From Nitrospira sp. MA-1 (GTDB taxonomy: Bacteria > Nitrospirota > Nitrospiria > Nitrospirales > UBA8639), in NCBI GenBank assembly GCA_032139905.1, contig JAQJDB010000007.1:62001-126000 (forward strand): 64,000 nucleotides of DNA, read 5' to 3'. Position numbers and translations under genes: made by a program. Below are positions 26,147 through 34,664 of this stretch, in pieces. Within the stretch, counting starts at the first letter, position 1. Each line of letters begins with the position of its first letter. The notes under the pieces were generated by a model that worked only from the letters and a program-made list of their open reading frames with translations, ran no database searches and was not told the origin of the DNA.

Positions 26147-26359
26147 ATGGATCACAAAAATACATCTGAAGAACCCAACGATTCTGAAAAAGCCGAGGCC
26201 AAAGAACCCAAGCCCGACTCTCCCAAAAAAATCAAAAAAGAATTGTCTGTTGTCTCTCTCCCTCATGATAATGATGTGATGGCTCAAGAAATGGCGGATA
26301 TGTTTGACGAAGATCGAGTCACGCATAAACATGGGAATGCTGAGCCGGAAAAAGATTAG
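26147..26359 (+). CDS. Small charged protein of unknown function
   Basis: 70 residues, Lys/Glu/Asp-rich and probably disordered for the first half (SEEPNDSEKAEAKEPKPD), then a hydrophobic-containing stretch ELSVVSLPHDNDVMAQEMAD. AGAGGAGA lies before the ATG. It follows the zinc-ribbon gene by 24 bp. Not recognised. Confidence 0.55.
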   Translation: MDHKNTSEEPNDSEKAEAKEPKPDSPKKIKKELSVVSLPHDNDVMAQEMADMFDEDRVTHKHGNAEPEKD

Positions 26360-26600
26360 CAAAAAAAAGAACAATCGTACGTTTCTCCCTCTCCTGAACT
26401 TCTTTTCCCATTCCCCTCTATCGTGGTTTTATTCCTTACGGTTTCTCAATAGAGAGTTACGCTGGTTGGGTTAGCCATAGAGGCTTTCACTGTGTAACTT
26501 TCCGTCTTGTTCCCTTTTTTTATCAATGTTAGGATATCTTCGCTTAAGGGGTGTTCCCTAGGACGTAGAAGTTATTGACCTACCTCGTGGAGTGACAACT

Positions 26601-27227
26601 ATGAGTGCAACCGAACCCTCAAAAAAACCATTCAAGACCGTGGCGTATGAAGTCTCGACCTCTCAGGGAACTTCGTCTTCCCAGGATGGAGAATGGTCGG
26701 CACAGTCGGATGCAGGGAGCCTGGATAAGGTTAGGGATATTCTTTTCGGTGCCCAAAGTCGGGACATTGAAAAACGGTTCGCTGCGTTGGAGGATCGGTT
26801 GTTTCAGGAAAGCAGTCGCCTACGAGAGGATCTGACCAAATCTGTTGATGATCTGAAAACGCACATGAATCAGGAAATCCAAGGGTTAGTCGGGAAATTA
26901 CAGCAGGAACAGGATCGACGTGTTGCCACCATTCAGGATATGGGACAAACAGTCAAGACGGTTGAATCTCAAATAAGTAAACGGATTGTGGAATTAACAG
27001 AGCATGCTTCGAATCAGTTCCAGGCGATGAGCGCAGAAATGCAGCGACAAAAACATGAGCTGATTGAGCAGGATCAGGAGGCCATGAGCCGAATGGAGTC
27101 TCAATTCGAACAAGCAGTCAATGAGTTGAAGGTTGAGAAAACCGATCGGGCGGTATTGGCCGAAATGTTGATGGAAGTCGCCTTGCGCCTAAAAGTGGGG
27201 GCCCAGGGTATTGAGACCCAATCATGA
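26601..27227 (+). CDS. Coiled-coil protein upstream of the OmpA/GTPase pair
   Basis: About 209 residues. A disordered Ser/Thr-rich N-terminus precedes a long heptad coiled coil (about residues 50-200) with repeated Gln/Glu/Arg patterns, such as DIEKRFAALEDRLFQESSRL. ATG 26601 is preferred over GTG 26592 because GTGGAG lies about 8 bp before it. No signal peptide. It is 115 bp ahead of the OmpA-like gene on the same strand, so it may be the cytoplasmic scaffold of that system. Related genes are often called SMC-like or hypothetical. Confidence 0.7.
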   Translation: MSATEPSKKPFKTVAYEVSTSQGTSSSQDGEWSAQSDAGSLDKVRDILFGAQSRDIEKRFAALEDRLFQESSRLREDLTKSVDDLKTHMNQEIQGLVGKLQQEQDRRVATIQDMGQTVKTVESQISKRIVELTEHASNQFQAMSAEMQRQKHELIEQDQEAMSRMESQFEQAVNELKVEKTDRAVLAEMLMEVALRLKVGAQGIETQS

Positions 27228-27341
27228 AGCCTTGAATTCTATTGGGGTATACCTCCCATGGCAAAGGCTGACGATCAATTTCACGTGTTTTTTCCCCCTC
27301 TCTCTAACAGAAAAATGGCAGCTTCCTCCTGAAGGCCAATT

Positions 27342-29138
27342 ATGGAACGTACGCCTCGTTCGTCTCCTCTTCGCCCATCGATGGGATATGACAAGGGAGA
27401 GTCTGAAGATTTTTCGGCCCTTCGCCGCTTGTTGCTGTCTCCCGAGCAAATTCAATTAGATCGTTTACGACAACGCATGGATACGTTGGTGATAGGGCCG
27501 CAGGAAGTGAGTCGTGTCCTGCCCGATGCCATTCGCCTTCGGGCTCAACAGGATAATCGGTTATTGGCTTCTCTGCTCCCGATTACACAAGAAGCGTTGG
27601 CTCTTTCCATCAAACAATCTCCCCAGCTTATAAGTGATTCAATCGCGCCTATCTTGGGATCCGCCATCCGAAAGGCGATTTCTCGTGCCATGCGGGAAAT
27701 GTTCCAATCTCTCAACCAGACCTTAGAATATAGTATGTCCTGGCAAGGACTTCAGTGGCGTTGGGAGGCGTGGAAAACAGGCAGGCCTTTTGTGGAAGTG
27801 GTGGTGTTGCATACCCTTCGGTTTAGAGTCGAGCAGGTATTTTTGATTCATAAAAAAACGGGATTATTACTCAATCATGTGATGGCCGAAGGGATATCTA
27901 GCCAGGGGGAAGCGGCCATTTCCGGCATGTTGACAGCCATACAGGATTTTGTAAGGGATTCGTTTCAGCAAGGTCAGGAGGAAGGATTGGAGTCGCTCAG
28001 GATTGGTGATTTGACTGTCTGGATAGAACAGGGGTCCAGCGCGATTTTGGCCACCGTGATTCGGGGCACTCCTCCTGTGAAATTGCGGGATTTCCTTCAA
28101 AGCACGCTCGAAACCCTTCATGTCCAATATTCGGATTTCCTGAAAGATTTTCATGGCGACACCGCTGTGTTTTTAGAAACCAGACCCCATTTGGAGGATT
28201 GCCTCCAAGCACAATTCGTAAAAAAACGAAAAGGCCTTCCGGTCGTATTTTGGGTGTGTAGTGGTCTTCTTCTGGCTCTTTTGGGATGGTGGGCCTATCA
28301 GTTTACTCTCAGTCATCAACAATGGAATGAGTTGTTGAAGCGGATTGCGGCTGAACCGGGTATTGTGGTGACGACTATTCAGGAAGAAGATGGGCGAACG
28401 GTGTTTCACGGGTTGAGGGACCCGCTGGCGGTTGACCCCGAACAGTTGCTGGAAGAGGTGGGATATCCTCCCCATGCGGCCGGGTTTCATTTTGAACCGT
28501 TTATTGCCCTCACTCCGGAGATGGTTCGTAAGCGGGCAATCATAGTTTTGCAGCCACCCGGATCGGTGGAGGTGAGCATTGAGGGTAGCCGGATTATTTT
28601 GATGGGAGAAAGTTCCCATGCCTGGATTGCGAGAGCGACTCGATCCGCCTCGGCAATTCCCGGGGTTTCGGAGATTTCCTTGGAACGTCTCATTGACACG
28701 GACGTGAAACAATTTGAGGCACTTCAAGTCGAATTGGAAGGGAAAGCCATTTTCTTTTTCCCGGGTCAGGGGAGATTGCCGGATCGGGAATTGGTGAAAA
28801 TTCAACAGGTGAAATTCATTCTTCAGGAATTGGATGAGAAAGCCATACAGCTCGGTCGGAAACCCTCTATTGATGTCATGGGATATAGCAGTCCCGTGGG
28901 CACTCAACCGATCAATGTTTCACTGAGTGAGAGGCGAGCGAACAACGTTCTGGAAATGCTCAATGAAATGACCTTTCAAGTGTTAAAACTGTCTGCCGTG
29001 GGTAAAGGGGTTGATCCCGATGTACAATCCGGTTCCGGTGGGGAGCAGGGGTATTCGGCGAGTCGGCGAGTGTCCTTCAAGGTGGTGGAACCAGGGGGCC
29101 CCCTGCACAGGGAAGTGGGTGTGGGGAACAGCCCGTGA
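27342..29138 (+). CDS. OmpA-domain protein with a single membrane segment
   Basis: 598 residues. The N-terminal ~300 are soluble and mostly helical (LLSPEQIQLDRLRQRMDTLV and so on), presumably cytoplasmic. One membrane segment, PVVFWVCSGLLLALLGWWAY, lies near residue 305-325. The periplasmic part has a BON-like region and a C-terminal OmpA/MotB peptidoglycan-binding domain (IDVMGYSSPVGTQPINVSLS, then RRANNVLEML). The topology, long cytoplasmic part and periplasmic OmpA, resembles a transmembrane link. It overlaps the Rab-like GTPase gene by 4 bp (GTGA), so the two products probably interact. Confidence 0.8.
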   Translation: MERTPRSSPLRPSMGYDKGESEDFSALRRLLLSPEQIQLDRLRQRMDTLVIGPQEVSRVLPDAIRLRAQQDNRLLASLLPITQEALALSIKQSPQLISDSIAPILGSAIRKAISRAMREMFQSLNQTLEYSMSWQGLQWRWEAWKTGRPFVEVVVLHTLRFRVEQVFLIHKKTGLLLNHVMAEGISSQGEAAISGMLTAIQDFVRDSFQQGQEEGLESLRIGDLTVWIEQGSSAILATVIRGTPPVKLRDFLQSTLETLHVQYSDFLKDFHGDTAVFLETRPHLEDCLQAQFVKKRKGLPVVFWVCSGLLLALLGWWAYQFTLSHQQWNELLKRIAAEPGIVVTTIQEEDGRTVFHGLRDPLAVDPEQLLEEVGYPPHAAGFHFEPFIALTPEMVRKRAIIVLQPPGSVEVSIEGSRIILMGESSHAWIARATRSASAIPGVSEISLERLIDTDVKQFEALQVELEGKAIFFFPGQGRLPDRELVKIQQVKFILQELDEKAIQLGRKPSIDVMGYSSPVGTQPINVSLSERRANNVLEMLNEMTFQVLKLSAVGKGVDPDVQSGSGGEQGYSASRRVSFKVVEPGGPLHREVGVGNSP

Positions 29139-29632
29139 TTCAAAAAAAAATTTGTATGCTGGGTGGGTTTGCCGTCGGGAAAACGAGCCTGGTGAAACGA
29201 TTGATCTCCGGCATTTTTTCCGAAAAATATCTCACCACGGTTGGGGTCAAGATTGATCAAAAATCTTTGTCGGTTTGCGGGCAGGACCTCCTGCTGGTTC
29301 TTTGGGATCTCTACGGCGATGATGACTTCCAAAAAGTTCGGGCGTCATATTTGCAGGGGTCATCGGGATATATCCTGGTGATAGATGGAACTAGAAAAGA
29401 AACGGTTGATGTGGCAGGCAAGTTACATGAATTAGCCCTGAAGACGATCGGTCCTGTTCCTTTTGTCATTCTGCTCAATAAACATGATTTGGTAAACGAG
29501 TGGGTGGTTGAGTCTCCCATGGTTTCTGATCTCAGTAATCAAGCCTGCCTGGTATCCATGGTGAGCGCAAAAACCGGCGAAGGTGTCGAAGCAGCGTTTT
29601 CCGCGTTGTCCGAGGCGATGCTGAAATCCTGA
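29135..29632 (+). CDS. Rab/Ras-like small GTPase
   Basis: 165 residues, one G domain. All five motifs are visible: G1 GGFAVGKTSL, G2 Thr in TTVGVKI, G3 WDLYG (DxxG), G4 NKHD, G5 SAK. Catalytic Gln after G3 is absent (YGDDDF), so intrinsic hydrolysis may be slow or need an activating partner. No lipid-anchor cysteine at the end. It starts with GTG overlapping the OmpA-like gene by 4 bp. Bacterial Ras-like proteins next to envelope proteins are known (MglA-like and Rup-type families); a role controlling the OmpA protein or polarity is inference. Confidence 0.87.
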   Translation: MIQKKICMLGGFAVGKTSLVKRLISGIFSEKYLTTVGVKIDQKSLSVCGQDLLLVLWDLYGDDDFQKVRASYLQGSSGYILVIDGTRKETVDVAGKLHELALKTIGPVPFVILLNKHDLVNEWVVESPMVSDLSNQACLVSMVSAKTGEGVEAAFSALSEAMLKS

Positions 29633-29733
29633 CGCAGGACGTGGATCGAATACGTGTCGCCTGGTGAGTATGTGTCGGTGAACTCAATCAGATTCCCGTA
29701 TCCTCTCGTCATTATCAGAGATTGGTGAGACTC

Positions 29734-31521
29734 ATGTCCGGTTCCTTACCCGATCCTGCTTTCCTCAGTGTCTTTGATGCGTTAATTTTTCAAAAAACTG
29801 CAGAACGGTTCGACCATTTGGGTGACCTTCCCAGTTGGTTTCCTCCGCCTGGCTTGAGACAGGACCCCGACTTGCCTCCTGAGCAGCTAATGGACCGTTC
29901 ATTTTTTCTTCAACATTTTCTCCATGAAGCCCGGGAATGGTGGGAATCCGGCAGGACGGGACAATGTAAGTCCGGTTTATGGAGCGAACCCGCATTATTT
30001 GGGGAAGACGTCGTCCTGGAAGCCACTGCCGTCCGTCATCGGTCTCTCCGGTATGTCATTCTGCAACGCTTTGGACCCGATATCCTTCCTATCCAGCCCT
30101 TGCTGCAAAAGGCACGTGAAGAACAGCTTTCACATCGTCAGGCTGTCAACCAACATGAACGCACCGAAGCCCAACTGGGCAGTCGTTTAGCGAAAAGCGA
30201 ACAAGAACGGGATGATGTGATGGCTGTGCTTGACGGTTTGGGATTGGGGACCATCATGCTCAATGCGAATCGTGCCGTGACCTTTATCAGTGGAAAGGCC
30301 AGCGAGTTATTGCAAACGGATCCGGCCAGAATGATCGGACGCACTCTTGTTGAGGGTTTTCCGTGGAAACCAGCGGATAGTGTTCGGGTCGAGGAAATGG
30401 GACGGTTGCCGAGGTCGCAACGTCAGGTTGTGCCGGTGGTGATGGATGGCAAAAACCATTCTGCAACCGCGTTGGAAGTTGAGGTTCAAGATGATCCGCG
30501 AGATCCGAGAAAAACCATTCTATTATTAAAAGATGTCAGCGAGATGGAAGCGTTGCGCCGTCAATTGGTGGGGCCAACACAATTTCACAATCTGGTTGGA
30601 AAATGTCCCGCCATGCGCGCGGTGTATGAGCGGATTGGAGACATCGCCGTGGTGGATGTGCCGGTGCTCATTGATGGGGAAACTGGGACTGGCAAAGAAT
30701 TGGTTGCCCGGGCTTTGCATCAATTAAGCCCGCGTCACGAACATCCATTCTTACCCGTCAATTGCGCCGGATTGACAGATTCGCTGTTGGGGAGTCAATT
30801 GTTTGGGCACAAACGCGGCGCCTTTACCGGAGCGACGAGTGACCATGAAGGATTTTTCGAATCGGCTGAAGGCGGCACGTTATTGTTAGATGAAATCGGA
30901 GATATGCCGTTACCCATTCAGACCACCCTGCTCCGTGTGCTTCAAGAGGGAGAAATTATTCGTCTCGGGGAGTCTCGCCCACGGAAAGTGAATGTCCGGG
31001 TATTGGCGGCCACTAATCAGCCTCTTCAGGAATTGGTTGACAGGGGTGCCTTTCGTGCAGATTTACTCTATCGGATTCGTGTCGCACGATTACGGCTTCC
31101 TCCACTGCGAGAGCGCCGAGAGGATATTCCCTTGTTAAGTACGGCTTTTTTCGAAAAAAGCCGTGTCGCATTTGGCAAGATGCAGGTTCTCGGTATAGCT
31201 CCGGAAACGATGCAGCGGTTCTTACGTTATTCCTGGCCGGGGAATGTCCGTGAATTACAAGCGGCCTTGGAATATGCATTGATACATTGCCGGAGTGAAA
31301 ACATCCTTCCGACCGATCTACCTCCTGAGTTGTGCGACGTTTTTCCGGCTGTTCAGTCATCGCCGTTGTTAAAACCGAATGAACGCCAGCGAATCCTTGA
31401 TGCCCTGGCACAAACAAAAGGAAAACGTGCGCAAGCCGCAAAACTGGTCGGTATGAGCCGTTCTACCTTTTATCGACGTTTAACAGAGTTGAATATTGCT
31501 CACGAGGAATCGTCCATCTGA
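29734..31521 (+). CDS. Sigma-54-dependent transcriptional activator with PAS domain
   Basis: About 595 residues. N-terminal unknown helical region (to ~150), a PAS domain (about 165-265: VLDGLGLGTIMLNANRAVTF), then a sigma-54 AAA+ domain (about 290-525) with Walker A GETGTGKELVARALH, the sigma-54-contacting loop GAFTGAT and Walker B LLLDEIGDMP. A Fis-type helix-turn-helix ends it (RAQAAKLVGMSRSTFYRRLT). It activates promoters with a -24/-12 element; no receiver domain, so PAS or N-terminal input is likely. ATG 29734 with GGTGAG just upstream is preferred to TTG 29722. It follows the GTPase gene by about 100 bp and may control that operon or genes downstream. Confidence 0.9.
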   Translation: MSGSLPDPAFLSVFDALIFQKTAERFDHLGDLPSWFPPPGLRQDPDLPPEQLMDRSFFLQHFLHEAREWWESGRTGQCKSGLWSEPALFGEDVVLEATAVRHRSLRYVILQRFGPDILPIQPLLQKAREEQLSHRQAVNQHERTEAQLGSRLAKSEQERDDVMAVLDGLGLGTIMLNANRAVTFISGKASELLQTDPARMIGRTLVEGFPWKPADSVRVEEMGRLPRSQRQVVPVVMDGKNHSATALEVEVQDDPRDPRKTILLLKDVSEMEALRRQLVGPTQFHNLVGKCPAMRAVYERIGDIAVVDVPVLIDGETGTGKELVARALHQLSPRHEHPFLPVNCAGLTDSLLGSQLFGHKRGAFTGATSDHEGFFESAEGGTLLLDEIGDMPLPIQTTLLRVLQEGEIIRLGESRPRKVNVRVLAATNQPLQELVDRGAFRADLLYRIRVARLRLPPLRERREDIPLLSTAFFEKSRVAFGKMQVLGIAPETMQRFLRYSWPGNVRELQAALEYALIHCRSENILPTDLPPELCDVFPAVQSSPLLKPNERQRILDALAQTKGKRAQAAKLVGMSRSTFYRRLTELNIAHEESSI

Positions 31522-31651
31522 TTCCGGAATTTCCGGATAACCTCTGAACCTGCGGCGGTGATTACAACCGGGATAAATGTGTTGGGTTTTCGTCGACATC
31601 GATTCCAATCGACGGTCCATCTGCCTATGGGACGGTTAAAAGGAATTTTTT

Positions 31652-32036
31652 TGTGACGAACCGGTTCTATATTTTACCGGTGTGTTGATTGAACTGGATA
31701 CGTTTCAGGATCTGAATCTTCGTTCATCTTTCTTTTGCCTGACCGGAGTATTTTGACGAGAACGTTAAACGTTCAGAAGATCTCAATTATTTTACCGGTC
31801 GATGGGCGGTGAATTTTCATTGGCCGATTCTCTCCAATCTGACGCTATTTCATCAGCATCAAGGTTTTCTCTCCCATTAAAAAACCAGTGATTGGTATGT
31901 GACGTACCAACAGGGAATTCGTACGAATATCTGGGAAGACCTCATTTCGACTATTCAGATTAATTGGCGGTACGATAACTCCCCGGCTCCTGGAACCAAA
32001 AAAGCGGATACGCAATACATCCTGTCGCTCGGATAG
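31652..32036 (+). pseudogene. Decayed DUF481-type outer-membrane protein gene
   Basis: Three reading-frame fragments, read by hand, follow each other in the order of a DUF481 protein: FVTNRFYILPV, then ELDTFQDLNLRSSF, then FHWPILSNLTLFHQHQGFLS and WYVTYQQGIRTNIWED up to INWRYDNSPAPGTKKADTQY and a final ILSLG at a TAG. At least two frameshifts and an in-frame TAA (31878) break it. The ending WRYDNSPAPGxxKxDxxY is characteristic of DUF481 (salt-stress outer-membrane beta-barrel) proteins. The upstream half is gone. Not transcribed into a functional protein. Confidence 0.65.
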
Positions 32037-32252
32037 GTATTTGAGTCGTAAGGTGAAGTTGTAATTGAGAGCCCGAGCATCGCAGGTGTTCAGTTCCTTA
32101 CTGTTTTTCCTTTCCTGTGGTTTCTCCTCCTTCCTCTCTTTCCCTCGTGATTCAAAAATTTCCCTGAAACACTTTGAGACAATCGGATGTTTCAAAATGG
32201 GAAACTTTTTAAATTAAAAATCCAAGCAATTGAAATGTAAGGGTATTTTGTC

Positions 32253-32267
32253 TGGCACCATTATTGT
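32253..32267 (+). promoter_or_regulatory. Possible sigma-54 promoter (-24/-12)
   Basis: TGGCAC at 32253-32258, 5-bp spacer, TTGT at 32264-32267; the -24 box is perfect and the -12 differs at one base (GC becomes GT). It is about 0.7 kb after the sigma-54 activator and points to the small frameshifted gene at 32319. Confidence 0.45.
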
Positions 32268-32318
32268 TAGTAAAAGTTAATGAATATGGGTAATCAATGG
32301 GTAGATGGATGCCAACCA

Positions 32319-32575
32319 ATGAAGATTCAAAACACTCATATAGTTTTTTCCATGGGTCTTTGCAGTGCACTTGGAATGTTCGCCATGTTGATTTTCACCT
32401 TGGGAATAAAACGGAGGGGCTGGAACCACAGATTGTGTGGAATGGCAAAGACATTGCCCCAAGGGTAGCCATTTATTCCGGATGTGAGGGGAAGGACCGA
32501 GAAAGGATCCCGGTCCTCAAAGTGGTCAAAAAAGCTAAGGGAGCGGTCATCACGGTGCGGAGCTATAATTTCTGA
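32319..32575 (+). pseudogene. Small secreted protein, frameshifted
   Basis: Two overlapping frames read like one protein. The first gives a start and a signal segment (HIVFSMGLCSALGMFAMLIF); the other gives the mature end (PQIVWNGKDIAPRVAIYSGC, then IPVLKVVKKAKGAVITVRSY). The switch falls around 32400-32415 near an AAAA run. The intact ancestor would have about 85 residues and be exported. A sigma-54-like promoter lies just upstream. Alternatively both frames are chance. Confidence 0.4.
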
Positions 32576-32647
32576 GTTATCAAGGGATGTGTTCTATCAA
32601 GCAAAATTCACATCGGATTCATATGGTCCCTGGCAAAAAGTTGCCTT

Positions 32648-33259
32648 GTGCTGGCTTTAGAAATGGACAAGACAAATCAGAAATCAGTGAGTCAGGCGAT
32701 GGAGGGGAATCTGTCTGAACGTGAGGAGAGAATTGGACTTTTTCCAAATGGGGATTCACACATGCTGAAAAGTGAGGAATCAACTCCGAGCGGGGCGTGG
32801 TTCGACCGGACGTTTTTGCCAAGTCTTTGGGGAAAATGTGACCTTATGCGAACGACGAAAAATAAGAACTTTAATTCGAACGCCTCTTTAGGTCGCGTCG
32901 TGATCGTCAGTCGGAATGACTTAATTCGTGATTTCCTTGGGCAGATAATAAAGCTGCACGGGTATGATTGCGAATATTTTGAGGAATGGCCAAAGGTCTT
33001 GGTGGAAAAAAATGGGCAGAGCTTTGATGCCCTATTCATTGACGACCACTTTCTGGACCAATGTAAGCGTGGCTTGGGCCATGGACTTTCCTACGTCCCG
33101 GGTGCCCCTTTGGTCGTGATTTTGGGAGAGCTTCCTCCATCGGAGGATGCGGGATTTTTCCATGTGCTGAAAAAACCGTTGGATTATCGTCAGATAGGAA
33201 GAGTCATGGATGAATGTCTTTCACTGAAAACGCAAAGACGCGTATCTCCAGACGAGTAA
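32648..33259 (+). CDS. Response-regulator receiver-like protein
   Basis: Up to 203 residues. The C-terminal ~115 form a CheY-like fold: GRVVIVSRNDLIRDFLG, then FDALFIDDHFLDQCK with the candidate phospho-acceptor Asp, LVVILGELPP in place of the usual Thr strand, and LKKPLDYRQIGRVMDECL with the conserved Lys-Pro. The acidic pair after the first strand is replaced by SRND, so it may be a degenerate receiver that does not take phosphate. The start is uncertain: GTG 32648, ATG 32663, 32762 and 32846 are all in frame and none has a strong ribosome site. No output domain. Near the sigma-54 activator, so possibly regulatory. Confidence 0.6.
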   Translation: MLALEMDKTNQKSVSQAMEGNLSEREERIGLFPNGDSHMLKSEESTPSGAWFDRTFLPSLWGKCDLMRTTKNKNFNSNASLGRVVIVSRNDLIRDFLGQIIKLHGYDCEYFEEWPKVLVEKNGQSFDALFIDDHFLDQCKRGLGHGLSYVPGAPLVVILGELPPSEDAGFFHVLKKPLDYRQIGRVMDECLSLKTQRRVSPDE

Positions 33260-33609
33260 GCGTCGGAGCGGAGCTGTTTAAAATTCTGGTCATTGTGCAA
33301 ATTGCCGAGGGCGACCACTTATCCGAGTTGATCTTGACAGTTGGGGCTTTTAGAGGGGGTCTTCAACTGGAAATTGGCGAGGACAGGCTGGTCGCCCCGG
33401 GATTTTTTACGGAAGTTGATCCGTTTGTTCCATGGGCCGCAGAAGGAGTAGAGGAGAAAGGCTGGTTAGTTGAAGAACAGTGAGCCAGGAAGGATCTTGC
33501 ATTTGTTCATGTGTTACGAGAGGATGATGTGCCTTTTGTGACCCCCTCAAGTGTGTAATTCTGGAGAACAAACGGTTCTATCTTTCACTCTCATAATAAG
33601 GAGGATGTA

Positions 33610-34071
33610 ATGCTTAAAGAGTTCAAAGAGTTTGCCATGCGAGGCAATGTTGTCGATATGGCCGTCGGTGTCATTATTGGAGGGGCCTTCGGCACCATTG
33701 CCAAATCGCTGGTGGCCGATGTGTTGATGCCCCCTATTGGACTCTTGTTGGGTGGCGTTGATTTTTCCAACCTGTTTCTCACCCTTAAGGACGGAGTGCC
33801 TCCAGGGCCCTATCTGGCATTGTCCGATGCTCAGGCAGCGGGAGCGGTCACCATGAATTATGGAGTGTTTCTCAATTCGGTTATTAGCTTTCTTATTGTG
33901 GCCTTTTCCGTTTTTATGGTGATTAAAGCCATTAATCAGATGAAACGTGAAGAAAAAGAGGCCCCGCCTGCGGATCCCACAACGAAAGAATGCAAATTTT
34001 GTCAGATGACGATTCCGATAAAGGCTCTACGGTGTGGTCATTGCACCTCGGAGTTGGCCAAAACTGCCTAA
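33610..34071 (+). CDS. mscL: Large-conductance mechanosensitive channel with C-terminal zinc ribbon
   Basis: 153 residues. The N-terminal MscL signature [20 protein letters not shown] and first transmembrane helix precede a periplasmic loop and the second helix ([20 protein letters not shown]). It opens under membrane tension to release solutes in osmotic downshock. After the cytoplasmic helix ([12 protein letters not shown]) is an added [19 protein letters not shown] zinc ribbon, seen in some MscL proteins. AAGGAGG lies before the ATG. Stands alone. Confidence 0.96.
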   Translation: MLKEFKEFAMRGNVVDMAVGVIIGGAFGTIAKSLVADVLMPPIGLLLGGVDFSNLFLTLKDGVPPGPYLALSDAQAAGAVTMNYGVFLNSVISFLIVAFSVFMVIKAINQMKREEKEAPPADPTTKECKFCQMTIPIKALRCGHCTSELAKTA

Positions 34072-34214
34072 TGGTTCATGAGGAAATGCCCTGTCATCAA
34101 GTATAGCCTACAGATATGCGGATCCTGTGTGTTGAACGGGTTGTCCGGAAATACATTTATGTATTGGGCGCTTATTTGTAGTAAATAGCAGTTCCTCATA
34201 CAGGGCGAGCCAGA

Positions 34215-34248
34215 AAGACGGCATTCTCAGTAAGCGGAATGCCGTCTT
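34215..34248 (+). terminator. Terminator-like hairpin after mscL
   Basis: Perfect 12-bp inverted repeat AAGACGGCATTC / GAATGCCGTCTT around a 10-nt loop, about 145 bp after the mscL stop. There is no T run after it. Confidence 0.5.
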
Positions 34249-34577
34249 CGCTATGCCAAAAATTCATATTCCAATAATCAAATCTTCCCTATATCGGGTT
34301 GAACGAATTTTTCCAGAATCTGTGGAATTGGGCTTCAGGTGGAATTACGTTTTCCCCTTTGTTACGGTTGAACTCTGTGCTGGCTCTATAGCTACCTTTC
34401 GTATTCTCTCCAGAAATTAGCCATAAATTCTTTTGTCGAACAGTCCGTCACCAGAAAATACATCTGATTGGGCTAGTGGTGTATTTCCTGCTTCTCTGTG
34501 GTTTGGCTGTGGGGAGTTCTCCTATCCCCATGATCAGCCGTAATCTGATGCCGGTGTCGTGTCTGGCCATCCACAAT

Positions 34578-34639
34578 GGTGAGCGCAACATTGTGAGCAG
34601 GTAGCATCAAATTGATGTCTGCTCTCAACGATGCTCACC
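34578..34639 (-). terminator. Long hairpin downstream of the cytochrome gene
   Basis: GGTGAGC pairs with GCTCACC (outer stem) and TTGTGAGCAG with CTGCTCTCAA (inner stem, one mismatch), starting 26 bp after the minus-strand stop at 34665. Probable 3' end structure of the Rieske-cytochrome operon. Confidence 0.5.
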
Positions 34640-34664
34640 GATTTCCATAGGGGAGGAAGAAGCG

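Larger units (their letters stand above)
34072..34664. other. 590-bp convergent intergenic stretch with two hairpins
   Basis: No supported gene. It contains the 3' ends of mscL (plus) and the cytochrome gene (minus). Hairpin AAGACGGCATTC/GAATGCCGTCTT (34215-34248) probably ends mscL. A long imperfect hairpin at 34578-34639 is listed separately. Confidence 0.5.

Noticed and set aside
33214-33483. 89-codon frame overlapping the end of the receiver-like gene
   Set aside because: No family pattern or ribosome site; it may be part of a decayed gene but I cannot support it.
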